This document shows, one piece after another, positions 1-7,960 of a stretch of 18,757 bases of DNA. The stretch spans positions 1 to 18,757 of the forward strand of contig CALKYE010000022.1 of assembly GCA_938003765.1 (NCBI GenBank), written 5' to 3'. Within the stretch, counting starts at the first letter, position 1; every line of letters begins with the position of its first letter. A program made the translations under genes and the position numbers. Source of the DNA: an uncultured Planctomycetia bacterium (lineage in GTDB: Bacteria; Planctomycetota; UBA1135; GCA-002686595). Below the pieces are notes generated by a model that searched no databases, was not told the DNA's origin, and was given only the letters and a program-made list of their open reading frames with translations.

Positions 1-185
1 GGAATCGAGTCCAAGGCGACGTGTCGGGCTGTGGTCGTGGGAGTCATGAGAGCGAGAGAGTTTAGCGGAGAGCCGCGGCACATCGCTTGCGCAGCGCTCC
101 CCCCAGCCGGATCCATCCCGCGCAGTGGGCCGACGTGCGCAAACCTGCGCTGTAACAACTGCGCGGGCCTTGAAAGGACTACAGC
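1..185. other. Leader region upstream of the first gene
   Basis: No convincing gene is seen in these 185 bases. A 47-codon reading frame (ATG at 46, TGA at 187-189) ends inside the ATG of the downstream gene in an ATGA overlap. It encodes a small peptide with three closely spaced cysteines. It has no clear ribosome-binding site, so I do not call it as a gene. I see no convincing sigma-70 promoter. Confidence 0.4.
173..178 (+). promoter_or_regulatory. Shine-Dalgarno site for the LTA-synthase-like gene
   Basis: The sequence AAAGGA lies seven bases before the ATG at 186. It supports that start over other in-frame starts, and it is one of the few clear ribosome-binding sites in the window. Confidence 0.6.
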
Positions 186-2114
186 ATGAGTGGTCTGTGG
201 CGTCGCGACTGCGTGCGGCTTGCGAGCGCTCTGGCGGGCGTCGTTCTGGGAGTTGGCGCGCTGTTGCGCATCGCGCTCGCGGCCCTGCTCATCGAGCGGA
301 TCAGCGCGCTCGAGTTCGTCGTCGGGCTCGCGCGCGGAGCGGTCGACGACCTGCTCGTTTCGATGGTCTTGCTGACCCCCGTCGCCGCGGCGTGGGTCCT
401 GGGCAGCGAACGATGGTTGCGCCGCCGCGCGGCGCGCACGCTCCTGACCGGCGCCTTCGGGACGTCGATCGTGTTCGGCGCCTTCGTCGAGTTCTTCTAC
501 TTCGAGGAGTTCGACGCGCGCTTCAACAACATCGCCGTGGACTACCTGCTCTTCCCGCACGAAGTGGTGGGCAACGTCTTCGAGAGCTACAACGTGCCGC
601 TGTACGTGGCGTTGGCGGCAGCAGCAGGCGTCGCCGTCGCGTGGTTCACGCGAGAGCGCGCCAGCGCAGCGCCCGCGGTCCAACGGACCTGGCGAGCTCG
701 GCTTGGCAGCGCGTCGCTCTCGCTGCTACTCCTGCTGGCCGCGCTCGCAGCCCTCGTCGTTCAACCGCGCGACAACTTCCGCAGCCGCGAGGCGAACGAG
801 TTCGCCGCCAACGGCCTGGTCCAGCTCTTCCGCGCGTACTGGTCGGCCGGCTTGGACTACCAGCTCTACTACCGGACGCTCCCAGCCGTTGAGGCGCACG
901 CGCGAGCGGCCCGGTTCCTCGAACTCGCTCCGGACGCGCCGACCGGCGCACTGGACAAGCAGTTCAAGCCCTCGCAACCACGGCGCGCGCCCGAGCAGGT
1001 CGTGATCCTGATGGAGGAAAGCCTCGGCGCGGACTACGTCGGCTCGTCGGGGCACGCCAAGACGCCGTGCACTCCCGAGCTCGACCGCTGGACGCCCGAG
1101 GGCCTCGCGCTGACGAACCTCATCGCCAACGGCAACCGCACCGTGCGCGGACTCGAAGGCGTGCTGTGCTCGTTCGTGCCGCTGCCGGGCGACTCGATCG
1201 TCAAGCGCGACAAGTCCCAGGACGTCGCGTGCATCGCGAGCGTGTTTCGCGAGGCCGGCTACTCCACCGCCTTCTTCTACGGCGGCTTCGGGGTGTTCGA
1301 CTCGATGAAGCCCTTCATGCTCGACAACGGCTACGAGCAGTTCATCGAGCAGTCCGATCTCCCCGCGGACGCGTTCTCGACGATCTGGGGCGCGGCCGAC
1401 GAGTACATCTTCGATGCGCTCGTCGCGCGGCAACTCGAGCAGCGCGCGAAGCACGCGCCGTTCTTCGCCACGCTCCTCTCGGTCTCCAACCACAAGCCGT
1501 ACCGAGCGCCTCCCGGTCGCCCGGGTCACAGCGCCGACGCTCCCAGCCGCAAGGGCGCGGTGCGCTACGCGGACTGGTGCATCGGTCGGTATCTCGACAC
1601 GCTGCGCTCGAGCGGCTTGCTCGACACCACGCTGGTGCTGGTGGTCGGCGATCACGGCGCGCGGGTCTACGGCTCGGAGGACATTCCGATTCGCAGCTAC
1701 CGCATTCCGGCGCTCTTCGTCGGAGGCGGAGCGGCGCCCCGCGGTCAGCGCATCGAGCGCCTGTGCTCGCAGATCGATCTGGTCCCGACGCTGCTCGACC
1801 TGTGCGGGATCAGCGCTCGAGCGAGCTTCATGGGCCAGAGCGTGCTCGCCCTGCCGAACGACGGCGGCCGCGCCTTCGTTCACCACAATCGCGACGTCGG
1901 ATTGGTGGTCGACGACGCCATCGTCGTGCTCGGTCTGCGTCAATCGGTGACGTTCGCGCGGCGCAGCGATCGCGAGAGCGACGAGTTCGCCCCCGCGTTG
2001 GAAGACGACCGCCTGCGCGAGTTGGCGGACGACGCGACAGCGGTGTTCCAGACCGCGTACGAGAACTACGAAGCGCGCCGGCTGTCGATCGGCGACGTGA
2101 GCTTGTCGCGCTGA
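186..2114 (+). CDS. LTA synthase family / sulfatase-like membrane transferase
   Basis: This is a 642-residue membrane protein of the alkaline phosphatase superfamily (Sulfatase fold). Several hydrophobic helices lie in roughly the first 200 residues, followed by an extracytoplasmic catalytic domain at about residues 270-585. Residues expected of phosphoglycerol/phosphoethanolamine-type transferases are visible: metal-ligand Glu278 in a MEES motif, the predicted nucleophile Thr319 in GNRTVRG, an SNHKPY motif, and the metal pair Asp489-His490 in VVGDHG. The TVRGLEG context is typical of Gram-negative LTA synthase-like proteins rather than Firmicutes LtaS. It probably moves a phospholipid-derived head group or another phosphate ester onto an envelope glycan or lipid; the substrate cannot be read from sequence. 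The ATG at 186 is supported by an AAAGGA site. The 3' end overlaps the convergent PAP2 gene by 49 bp. Family assignment is firm, substrate unknown. Confidence 0.9.
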   Translation: MSGLWRRDCVRLASALAGVVLGVGALLRIALAALLIERISALEFVVGLARGAVDDLLVSMVLLTPVAAAWVLGSERWLRRRAARTLLTGAFGTSIVFGAFVEFFYFEEFDARFNNIAVDYLLFPHEVVGNVFESYNVPLYVALAAAAGVAVAWFTRERASAAPAVQRTWRARLGSASLSLLLLLAALAALVVQPRDNFRSREANEFAANGLVQLFRAYWSAGLDYQLYYRTLPAVEAHARAARFLELAPDAPTGALDKQFKPSQPRRAPEQVVILMEESLGADYVGSSGHAKTPCTPELDRWTPEGLALTNLIANGNRTVRGLEGVLCSFVPLPGDSIVKRDKSQDVACIASVFREAGYSTAFFYGGFGVFDSMKPFMLDNGYEQFIEQSDLPADAFSTIWGAADEYIFDALVARQLEQRAKHAPFFATLLSVSNHKPYRAPPGRPGHSADAPSRKGAVRYADWCIGRYLDTLRSSGLLDTTLVLVVGDHGARVYGSEDIPIRSYRIPALFVGGGAAPRGQRIERLCSQIDLVPTLLDLCGISARASFMGQSVLALPNDGGRAFVHHNRDVGLVVDDAIVVLGLRQSVTFARRSDRESDEFAPALEDDRLRELADDATAVFQTAYENYEARRLSIGDVSLSR

Positions 2115-2815
2115 TCCTCGCCGCGTTTGAGCGTCGACACGTACAGCACGAGCGAGGTGTTCCAACACACCAGCGCCGTGCCGACGACGTGACTGGGATA
2201 GTGCGCCCCCTGCAAGACTCGCCCGGCACCCAGGATCGTTCCGTACACGAGACCGACGCCCAGCGCGGCGCGCGCGGCTCGTGGGCGGCGACGAAGAAGC
2301 GCGAAGTATCCGGCCATCAGCGCGAAGCCGGCCGACGCCTGCCCACACGGAAAGCAGCCGCGCCGACCGAGCGTTCCGTCCTCGACGTGGTTCTCCTCGT
2401 GCTTCGCGAAGCCGCCGTAGCGCGCGAGGTCCCAGGGGCAGCGTGCGTTCGAGAGGTTCTTCCCCAAGCCCGTGGCGAGCGGTCCGAGCACCAGCGCCGC
2501 GACGAAGAGCGCCAGCGGGCCGCGCCACGGGACCAGCTCGCGCTTCCAACGCGAGGCGATCAGCGCCAGCGCGGCGAGCGCAGCGATGGCGATGACGAGG
2601 TTCTTCCCGCCGGAGTGGATCACGTCCTCCGTGAACCAGTGGTAGCGCCACGGGAATTTGCCGCTGGAAGCGTCGAAGGCGGCGTCGAGCGCCGCGCGAT
2701 CCAGACCGCTCGAGCGCAGCCACACGATGGCCGTCGCGCCGACCGCGAGCGGGGCCGCGAGATGCACGAGCCAGAAACGCATCGACGTAGCGTTCGATCC
2801 AACGCGAGACTTCAC
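2066..2815 (-). CDS. PAP2 family phosphatase with altered motif 2
   Basis: This is a 249-residue polytopic membrane protein of the PAP2 (type 2 phosphatidic acid phosphatase / lipid A phosphatase) superfamily. Motif 1 is a K...ARCPWD segment, and motif 3 is GRVLQGAHYPSH, which carries the predicted nucleophilic His. Motif 2 reads FPCGQAS where the family has PSGH/PAGHAS: the codon is CAG, so the general-acid His is replaced by Gln. Activity may therefore be reduced or changed. The given start is GTG. An internal ATG at 2782 (MRFWL), just before the first membrane helix, is an equally plausible start; neither has a clear Shine-Dalgarno site. It lies 82 bp downstream of the rhomboid gene on the same strand and is probably last in that unit. 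Members usually dephosphorylate lipid phosphates such as undecaprenyl-PP or lipid A. Family firm, catalytic competence uncertain. Confidence 0.85.
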   Translation of the reverse strand: MKSRVGSNATSMRFWLVHLAAPLAVGATAIVWLRSSGLDRAALDAAFDASSGKFPWRYHWFTEDVIHSGGKNLVIAIAALAALALIASRWKRELVPWRGPLALFVAALVLGPLATGLGKNLSNARCPWDLARYGGFAKHEENHVEDGTLGRRGCFPCGQASAGFALMAGYFALLRRRPRAARAALGVGLVYGTILGAGRVLQGAHYPSHVVGTALVCWNTSLVLYVSTLKRGEDQRDKLTSPIDSRRAS

Positions 2816-2897
2816 GTGCTCGAGCTACCGTTCGGCGAGGCGCGCTCGCTCCACCTTGCGCGCGCCATCGACTCGGCTCGCAGGGACCTTGGCCATT

Positions 2898-4130
2898 TCA
2901 GCGCCGCCGCGCTTCGAGCCGCTCGCGGAGCTTCACGGCCTCCGGCGCGAGCGCGCTGTCCTTCGACTCCACCTCGAGGGCGAGCGCAACGGCTTCTTCG
3001 ATCTCCGCGCTCGACGCGAGCGCGTCCGAGTTCGAGATCATCGCGAGGCGAAGTTTGTTGTCGTACTCGGCAGGGAAGCGCGTGACGTGCTCACGGTAGG
3101 CCTCGCGCGCATCGGCGAAGCGCCACTCGGCCTCGGCGAGCGCCGCGCGCACCAGCGCTTGCCTGTTGGGATCCGTCATCTGCGGCGTCCACTGGCGGGT
3201 GAAGTCGAGGTGCTTCGCCGCGCCTTCGGCCCATTCCGCCAGCTTCGGGTCCAAGGTCTCGGCGCGCTCGAGCTCCGCGCGATGCGCGTCGACGTTCCCG
3301 CGGACGTAGTGCAAATGCGCGAGCGCCGCACGAGCCCAGGCCTCGTCGCCTCCAGATCGAATCATCGCTTCGTAGCGATCCTCGGCGCGCTCGAAATCCC
3401 CGCGGCGCTGGGCGCCGAAGCCTTCCACGTAGTTCCAGTGCGGAGACCACGGACGCCAAAACAGAACTACGGCGAGCGCGAGCGCGAGAGCGGCGCCGAC
3501 TGCAGCGCCGCGGGCGACTCGGCCCGAGATCAACCAGCCCCAGGACACTCCCACCGCGAACCCGACGGCGTGAGCGGTGTTCGCCAGCGCATAGACGTCG
3601 AAGTGCGTGAGGAGCACTCCGACCGCAAACCACGCAGCCCAGAACTTCACGAAGTACGGCGTCGAGAGCTCGCGCATCGCGGGCCAGCGCTGCCCCGTTG
3701 CGAGCGCGAAGCCGAACAGCGCGTAGACGATTCCCGAGTAGCCAAATGCTGAGTTGTCCGACGCGAGGGCTTGCCCGACGCTCGCAACGGCGCCGGCGAC
3801 GGCGGTCAGCAGACCGTACTGCACGGTCCCGATCTGCTTCTCGACGCGCGATCCGAGCACCCACAGCCAGTACACGTTCAGCGCCAGGTGCCAGACCGCC
3901 TCGTGAACGAAGCAGGACGTCAGGAGCCCCCACCACGCGTGCTCGAGCAGCTCTGGACTGGCGAACACGCCCCAGCGTTCCCAATCGTCCGGGTTCTGGA
4001 GCGGTTCACCGAGCGTGATCGCGAGCCAAACCCCGATGCACGCAACGGCTGCCAGGGACGTGAGGGGCGCGTTCGGGGCCCTTCGAACCAGATCGACCAG
4101 CGACCCCGAGTACGGCGAGTCTTGACTCAT
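2898..4130 (-). CDS. Rhomboid intramembrane serine protease with C-terminal TPR-like domain
   Basis: This is a 410-residue protein counted from the ATG at 4130 (MSQDSPYS); a frame extending to 4160 adds ten unconvincing residues. The N-terminal half is a rhomboid domain of about six helices. It shows the HLALNVYWLWVLG signature (HxxxN) of the oxyanion region, catalytic Ser132 in GYSG, and catalytic His187 in NTAHAVGF, so the Ser-His dyad is intact. From about residue 220 to the end there is a charged, soluble, helical region. It contains TPR-like units (GDFERAEDRYEAMI, then a second unit ending in ERAETLDPK). Rhomboids cleave single-pass membrane proteins within the bilayer; the TPR region may recruit substrates or partners. 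It sits 94 bp after hutH and 82 bp before the PAP2 gene in the minus-strand block. The substrate cannot be predicted. Confidence 0.9.
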   Translation of the reverse strand: MSQDSPYSGSLVDLVRRAPNAPLTSLAAVACIGVWLAITLGEPLQNPDDWERWGVFASPELLEHAWWGLLTSCFVHEAVWHLALNVYWLWVLGSRVEKQIGTVQYGLLTAVAGAVASVGQALASDNSAFGYSGIVYALFGFALATGQRWPAMRELSTPYFVKFWAAWFAVGVLLTHFDVYALANTAHAVGFAVGVSWGWLISGRVARGAAVGAALALALAVVLFWRPWSPHWNYVEGFGAQRRGDFERAEDRYEAMIRSGGDEAWARAALAHLHYVRGNVDAHRAELERAETLDPKLAEWAEGAAKHLDFTRQWTPQMTDPNRQALVRAALAEAEWRFADAREAYREHVTRFPAEYDNKLRLAMISNSDALASSAEIEEAVALALEVESKDSALAPEAVKLRERLEARRR

Positions 4131-4195
4131 CGCGCACGAACCTACTCGCCCGAGCGCCAAACGTCACTGCGCACGTCCCGGGCCGCGCGACCGAC

Positions 4196-4213
4196 GGGCG
4201 CCTCTGCGCGCCC
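4196..4213 (-). terminator. GC hairpin after hutH, possible terminator
   Basis: Perfect 6-bp arms GGGCGC/GCGCCC enclose a six-base loop, 12 bp past the hutH stop. There is no following U-tract, so intrinsic termination is doubtful. It could be a weak or Rho-assisted terminator between hutH and the rhomboid gene. Confidence 0.3.
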
Positions 4214-4224
4214 TGGTTCGCCGC

Positions 4225-5772
4225 TCACGCCAGCAGCGAGCCCACTACGCGTTCGACCGCGGCCGCGAGGTCGCCGCTCGCGAGCAGCGCGCGCGCGGAC
4301 TCGATGTCGGCGTGGAAGAAGCGGTCTTGCTCGAGCTTCGCGACGTGCTGGCGCAGGAACGCGTGCGCGGCCTGGGCGCCGTCGCCCGCGCGCAGGTCGG
4401 CGTGGAACTCGCGCGCCTGCGCGGCGGCGAGCCACTCGATGGCGAGCACGGACTCGGTGTTCGCGCAGATCGCGCGGGCCTTGCGAGCGGCGGTCAGGCC
4501 CATCGAGACGTGGTCCTCTTGATTCGCGCTGGTCGGGATCGTGTCGACCGAGGCGGGGTGCGCGAGGCTCTTGTTCTCGGAGGCCAGCGACGCCGCGGTC
4601 ACCTGCGCGATCATGAAGCCCGAGTTGAGCCCCGCGTTGGGCGTGAGGAACGCCGGCAGACGCGAGATGTCGGGGTTCACGAGCTGCTCGAGCCGGCGCT
4701 CGGAGATGTTCGCGAGCGTGGCCAGCGCGGCGGCGAGGTAGTCGAGCGGGATCGCAATCGGCTGGCCGTGGAATTGCCCCGCGCTCACGACCTCGCCGGT
4801 CTCGGCGAAGATCACCGGGTTGTCGGTGACGGAGTTGAGCTCGGCCGCGAACACGCTCTCGACGTGCTCGAGCGCCGCCTTGAACGCGCCGTGCACTTGC
4901 GGCGTGCAGCGCAGCGAGTACGCGTCCTGCACGCGGCCACAGTCGGCGTGGCTCTCGAGCACCGCCGAGTTCGCCAGGCACTTGCGCACGTTCGAGGACG
5001 CACGTCCGTGGCTCGCGTGGCCCTTGAGCTGGGCGAAGCGCTCCTCGAACGGATGCGCCGAACCCTGCAGCGCCTCGATCGAGAGCGACGCGAGCACGTC
5101 GGCGCACTTGGAGAGGTTGCGGGCGCGCAGGAGCACCAGCGCCCCCACCGCCTTCATCACCTCGGTGCCGTTGATGACGGCGAGGCCTTCCTTCGCCTGG
5201 TACTCGACGGGCGCCTGGCCGATCGACTTCAGCGCGTCGGCCGCGCTCATCCGTCGTTCGCCGCCCGGCGACCACACGTACGCCTCGCCGACGCCCATCG
5301 CAGCGGCCGCCATGTGCGCCAGGGGCGCGAGGTCGCCGCTCGCGCCGACGGAGCCCTGCTGGGGAACGACCGGCGCGAAGCCGGCGTTGAACTGTCGCAT
5401 CAGCGCTTCGAGCAGCTCGACGCGCACGCCCGAGTGGCCGCGCGCGAGCTCGTTGATGCGGCAGATCTGCGCGGCGCGCACTTCGGCAATCGAGAGCGGC
5501 TCGCCGACGCCGCAGCAGTGCGACAGCACGAGGTTGCGCTGGAGCTGCACGAGATCGCCGCGCGCGATGGCGACGCTCTTGAGCTTGCCGAAGCCGGTCG
5601 TGAGCCCGTAGACGATGTCGCCGGCCTCGATGTGCGCGTCGACCAGCGCACGCGCCTTAGCGACGGCCTCGCGGGCGCGCGGAGCGAGTTCCAGGCGCAG
5701 CGGTTCGCCGCGCAAAACGGGCTCGAGGTCCTCGAGCCGCAACGAATGTCCATCGAGGGTGAGCGTGCGCAC
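4225..5772 (-). CDS. hutH: Histidine ammonia-lyase
   Basis: This 515-residue cytoplasmic enzyme converts L-histidine to trans-urocanate and ammonia, the first step of histidine degradation. Length is typical of bacterial HutH. The MIO prosthetic group forms from Ala144-Ser145-Gly146 in GSVGASGDLAPLAHM. Other HAL signatures are visible: YGLTTGFGKL with the catalytic Tyr, NLVLSH near the N-terminus, KEGLAVINGT, QDAYSLRCTPQVHG, and the C-terminal SANQEDHVSMG. The SH pair and the QDxYSLRC block favour HAL over phenylalanine or tyrosine ammonia-lyase. The start is GTG with no clear Shine-Dalgarno site. No hutU, hutI, hutG or hutC lies nearby, so the pathway is not clustered here. It is 48 bp downstream of the anchored beta-sandwich protein gene, with a hairpin between them. 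Confidence 0.95.
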   Translation of the reverse strand: MRTLTLDGHSLRLEDLEPVLRGEPLRLELAPRAREAVAKARALVDAHIEAGDIVYGLTTGFGKLKSVAIARGDLVQLQRNLVLSHCCGVGEPLSIAEVRAAQICRINELARGHSGVRVELLEALMRQFNAGFAPVVPQQGSVGASGDLAPLAHMAAAAMGVGEAYVWSPGGERRMSAADALKSIGQAPVEYQAKEGLAVINGTEVMKAVGALVLLRARNLSKCADVLASLSIEALQGSAHPFEERFAQLKGHASHGRASSNVRKCLANSAVLESHADCGRVQDAYSLRCTPQVHGAFKAALEHVESVFAAELNSVTDNPVIFAETGEVVSAGQFHGQPIAIPLDYLAAALATLANISERRLEQLVNPDISRLPAFLTPNAGLNSGFMIAQVTAASLASENKSLAHPASVDTIPTSANQEDHVSMGLTAARKARAICANTESVLAIEWLAAAQAREFHADLRAGDGAQAAHAFLRQHVAKLEQDRFFHADIESARALLASGDLAAAVERVVGSLLA

Positions 5773-5786
5773 GGGGCGAAGATTGT

Positions 5787-5803
5787 AGTCGCGTCGCGCG
5801 ACT
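5787..5803 (-). promoter_or_regulatory. Perfect 7-bp hairpin just upstream of hutH
   Basis: Arms AGTCGCG/CGCGACT flank a three-base loop. On the minus strand the hairpin lies 17 bp after the stop of the upstream gene and ends 14 bp before the GTG of hutH. It has no U-run. It may be a weak terminator, a processing site, or a structure influencing hutH translation. Confidence 0.35.
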
Positions 5804-5820
5804 CGCTCGCCTGTGGACGC

Positions 5821-7560
5821 TCAGTTCGACTTCACTTGCCCGAGGCGGCCAGCGCGCAGCAGCGTGTCCTCGTCCTGGCCTTCGATGGCGCCCTGCGGAG
5901 TCGGGATCACGTGCGTGTGGTCGCCGTCGAGCTCGAACTCCTCGCCTTCGGCGCCGAGGATCGGCTTGCCGTTCCAGCTCGCGCGGATGCGCCAGGTTCC
6001 GGCCGACAGTCCGCGCAGCACGAGCGGCTTGCGCGCGGGCAGGATCACTTCGGGTTGCGCGGCGCCGCCGATCGACGCGACCACGGGCACGCCTTGATGG
6101 CGACCGGCGAGGTCCACGCTCAGCGCCCACTGGCCCGACTCGACGGGCTTGACCACGAGTTCGATGCGTCCGGACTCGGTGGTCGACACGGCGCGCCCGC
6201 CCCAGCGCCGGCCGTCCGCGCTCTGCGCCCACAGGTAGCGCATGCCGCCGAACTTGGGCCAGGTGGAGAGCTGGAACTCGCCGTTGTGTCCGGTGCGGAC
6301 TTCGCCGGAGCCCATGGGCATCGGCGCGAGGATCTCCGCCGCGGTCTCGAAGGGCGTCTTCGCCAGGTACTGGTGCTGCGCCGCCAGACGATCGGCCGCT
6401 TCGCACACGACGCGCGCGCCTTCCATGCGCCGCCCCTGTTCGTCGACGACCACGCCGACGATGCTCGGCCCCGGCTCGAAGCGCACTTCGTGGCGCTCGG
6501 TGTCGCCTGCGCGCAGATAGACGGTGGCGCTCTCGGGATTGGCCAGCGCGCCCTCGTGGAACACTCGGACGGTGATGCGCATCGCGGGCAGGTCGTCGAG
6601 CAGTCGCGACGTGCCCGGCGCCATGCGCAGCGGCGAGATGCGGTGCCAGGGGTAGATGCGGTTGAGCCCCTGCACCTCGGGCTCGATCACGACCACCGAG
6701 TCGCCGCTCGAGCCGATGCGCGGACCGAGCTGGATCGCGAGCGAGGCCGCGGGCTGCAGCGTGTAGGTGAAGTGCTCCTTGCCGAGCGGTCGCCCGGTCG
6801 CGACACCGACGACGCCCGACAGCGTGGCGAAGCCCTTCTTGCGCAGCACGATGCGCACGCGCTCGCCGCCGAAGGCGGTGTCGAAGCGGAAGTAGCCTTC
6901 CTGATCGGTGAACACGTGCTGGCCGTCGAGTTCGACGTCCACGCTCTCGAGCGGCTTGGCGTCGCGGTCGAACACCTGCCCGAGCACCGACCCCGGATAG
7001 TCGTAGGTGATGTGGAGCTGCTCGAGCGCGTGCGGACGCAGCACCACCTCGCGTATCGACTCCACGCCCGGCGCCGTGACGTGCACCTCGGCGAGTCCGG
7101 GGTAGAGATCGACGGCGCCGAAGTGGCCGCTCGAGCTGCACTCCAGCACGCGGCCGAGGTTCGGCCCGCCCGTGAAGGTCAACTTGCCGACGACCGGCGC
7201 TTCGCCGCGCGAGAGCCGACCGTTCAAGCGCGCGTTGGCGCCGGAGCCCAGCGGCGGGAGCCCCGCAGCTTTCGGCAGGTGAGCGGGCCGGATGAGTTCG
7301 AGGTCGACCTTCACAGGCCAGGCCACGGTCGAACTCGCGGAGTCGAGCGAATCGACCTCGAGCACCGCGGGCGCGCTCTCCACACGCTCGACACCGGGCG
7401 GCAACGCGACGGTGTCGCCAGGCACGCGCGGCGCAGCGGGCACGGCAGCCGCGCCGTTGGACGCTCCGCTCGAGTCGATCCACCACCACGCGCTCGCCAC
7501 CAAGGCCACGGCTACCGCCGTCGCCATCACGACCGAGAGTTTGCTGGTTGACTTCGCCAT
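5821..7560 (-). CDS. Membrane-anchored protein with carboxypeptidase-regulatory-like repeats
   Basis: This is a 579-residue protein of unknown function. A short basic N-terminus is followed by one hydrophobic helix at about residues 8-28, which is either an uncleaved anchor or a signal peptide. The rest appears exported and beta-rich. At least two segments resemble carboxypeptidase-regulatory-like (transthyretin/CNA-B type) beta-sandwiches: one around residues 180-250 (GSVLGQVFDRDAKPLESVDV, then FTDQEGYFRF) and one around 360-460 (GVVVDEQGRRMEGARVV, then NGEFQL). A further beta domain lies near the C-terminus. No catalytic motif is visible. Such proteins are common as surface or periplasmic scaffold and carbohydrate- or protein-binding components, but no ligand can be named. 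It is the first gene of the minus-strand block, with ATG at 7558-7560 and no obvious Shine-Dalgarno site. Confidence 0.8.
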   Translation of the reverse strand: MAKSTSKLSVVMATAVAVALVASAWWWIDSSGASNGAAAVPAAPRVPGDTVALPPGVERVESAPAVLEVDSLDSASSTVAWPVKVDLELIRPAHLPKAAGLPPLGSGANARLNGRLSRGEAPVVGKLTFTGGPNLGRVLECSSSGHFGAVDLYPGLAEVHVTAPGVESIREVVLRPHALEQLHITYDYPGSVLGQVFDRDAKPLESVDVELDGQHVFTDQEGYFRFDTAFGGERVRIVLRKKGFATLSGVVGVATGRPLGKEHFTYTLQPAASLAIQLGPRIGSSGDSVVVIEPEVQGLNRIYPWHRISPLRMAPGTSRLLDDLPAMRITVRVFHEGALANPESATVYLRAGDTERHEVRFEPGPSIVGVVVDEQGRRMEGARVVCEAADRLAAQHQYLAKTPFETAAEILAPMPMGSGEVRTGHNGEFQLSTWPKFGGMRYLWAQSADGRRWGGRAVSTTESGRIELVVKPVESGQWALSVDLAGRHQGVPVVASIGGAAQPEVILPARKPLVLRGLSAGTWRIRASWNGKPILGAEGEEFELDGDHTHVIPTPQGAIEGQDEDTLLRAGRLGQVKSN

Positions 7561-7960
7561 CGTGCGCGCTTCGAACTCCTGCCCGTCGATTCCGGCCCTT
7601 CGCGGAACGCTCGTCGGATCCCGACGCCGCGTCCGATGCGCGGAAACGCCACTGCCGCGGACGGGGAGTATCCCACACGGAGGATGCGGTTATTCGCGCG
7701 CCCCGCTGGAACTTGCGCTCGCGCACGGACGCGCGCGGAGGCGCTCGGCGGCCCCTCTCGGAGCGCGCGCTCTTGTCGCACAGGCGGCGCTCACTATCCT
7801 ATTCGCCCTTCAAGTGCGGGAACGCCCCTGGCGCCGCGCTCGGAACGGCGCTCCTGACGCCGCTCCGACGCTCGCCCAGGGGCCTCCCGTGCGCGAGCGC
7901 GCCTGCCCGCGCGGCGGCGCTCGCAACCTTCCAACCGTCGCCCGCCAGAGAATCCGCCCC
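7561..7960. other. Divergent intergenic region, 400 bp, no gene seen
   Basis: This lies between the divergent anchored-protein gene (-) and the dehydrogenase gene (+). The reading frames that cross it are arginine-rich, have no recognisable domain, and look like GC-driven artefacts. It should hold the promoters for both directions; one plus-strand candidate is listed separately. I see no repeat or RNA structure worth calling. Confidence 0.5.
7773..7800 (+). promoter_or_regulatory. Candidate sigma-70-like promoter for the dehydrogenase gene
   Basis: TTGTCG (7773-7778) and TATCCT (7795-7800) are separated by 16 bp, an imperfect match to TTGACA/TATAAT. It is the most A/T-rich element pair in this region. 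It would give a 5' UTR of roughly 150 bases before the TTG at 7961. Inferred from sequence only. Confidence 0.25.

Noticed and set aside
726..2723. 665-codon minus-strand frame across the LTA-synthase-like and PAP2 genes
   Set aside because: It is a mirror frame of the transferase gene on one side and an alternate frame of the PAP2 gene on the other; no family pattern in translation.
4225..5772. Phenylalanine/tyrosine ammonia-lyase or aminomutase instead of HutH
   Set aside because: The QDAYSLRC block, NLVLSH and SANQEDHVSMG are those of histidine ammonia-lyase, and the length matches bacterial HutH.
4312..7551. 1079-codon plus-strand frame opposite hutH and the anchored protein gene
   Set aside because: Antisense to hutH, whose motifs are complete. 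The composition is Arg/Glu/Val/His-rich and no domain is recognisable.
7292..7960. Upstream extension of the dehydrogenase frame
   Set aside because: Its first part is antisense to the anchored protein gene. The remainder has no family similarity, which starts at the TTG at 7961.
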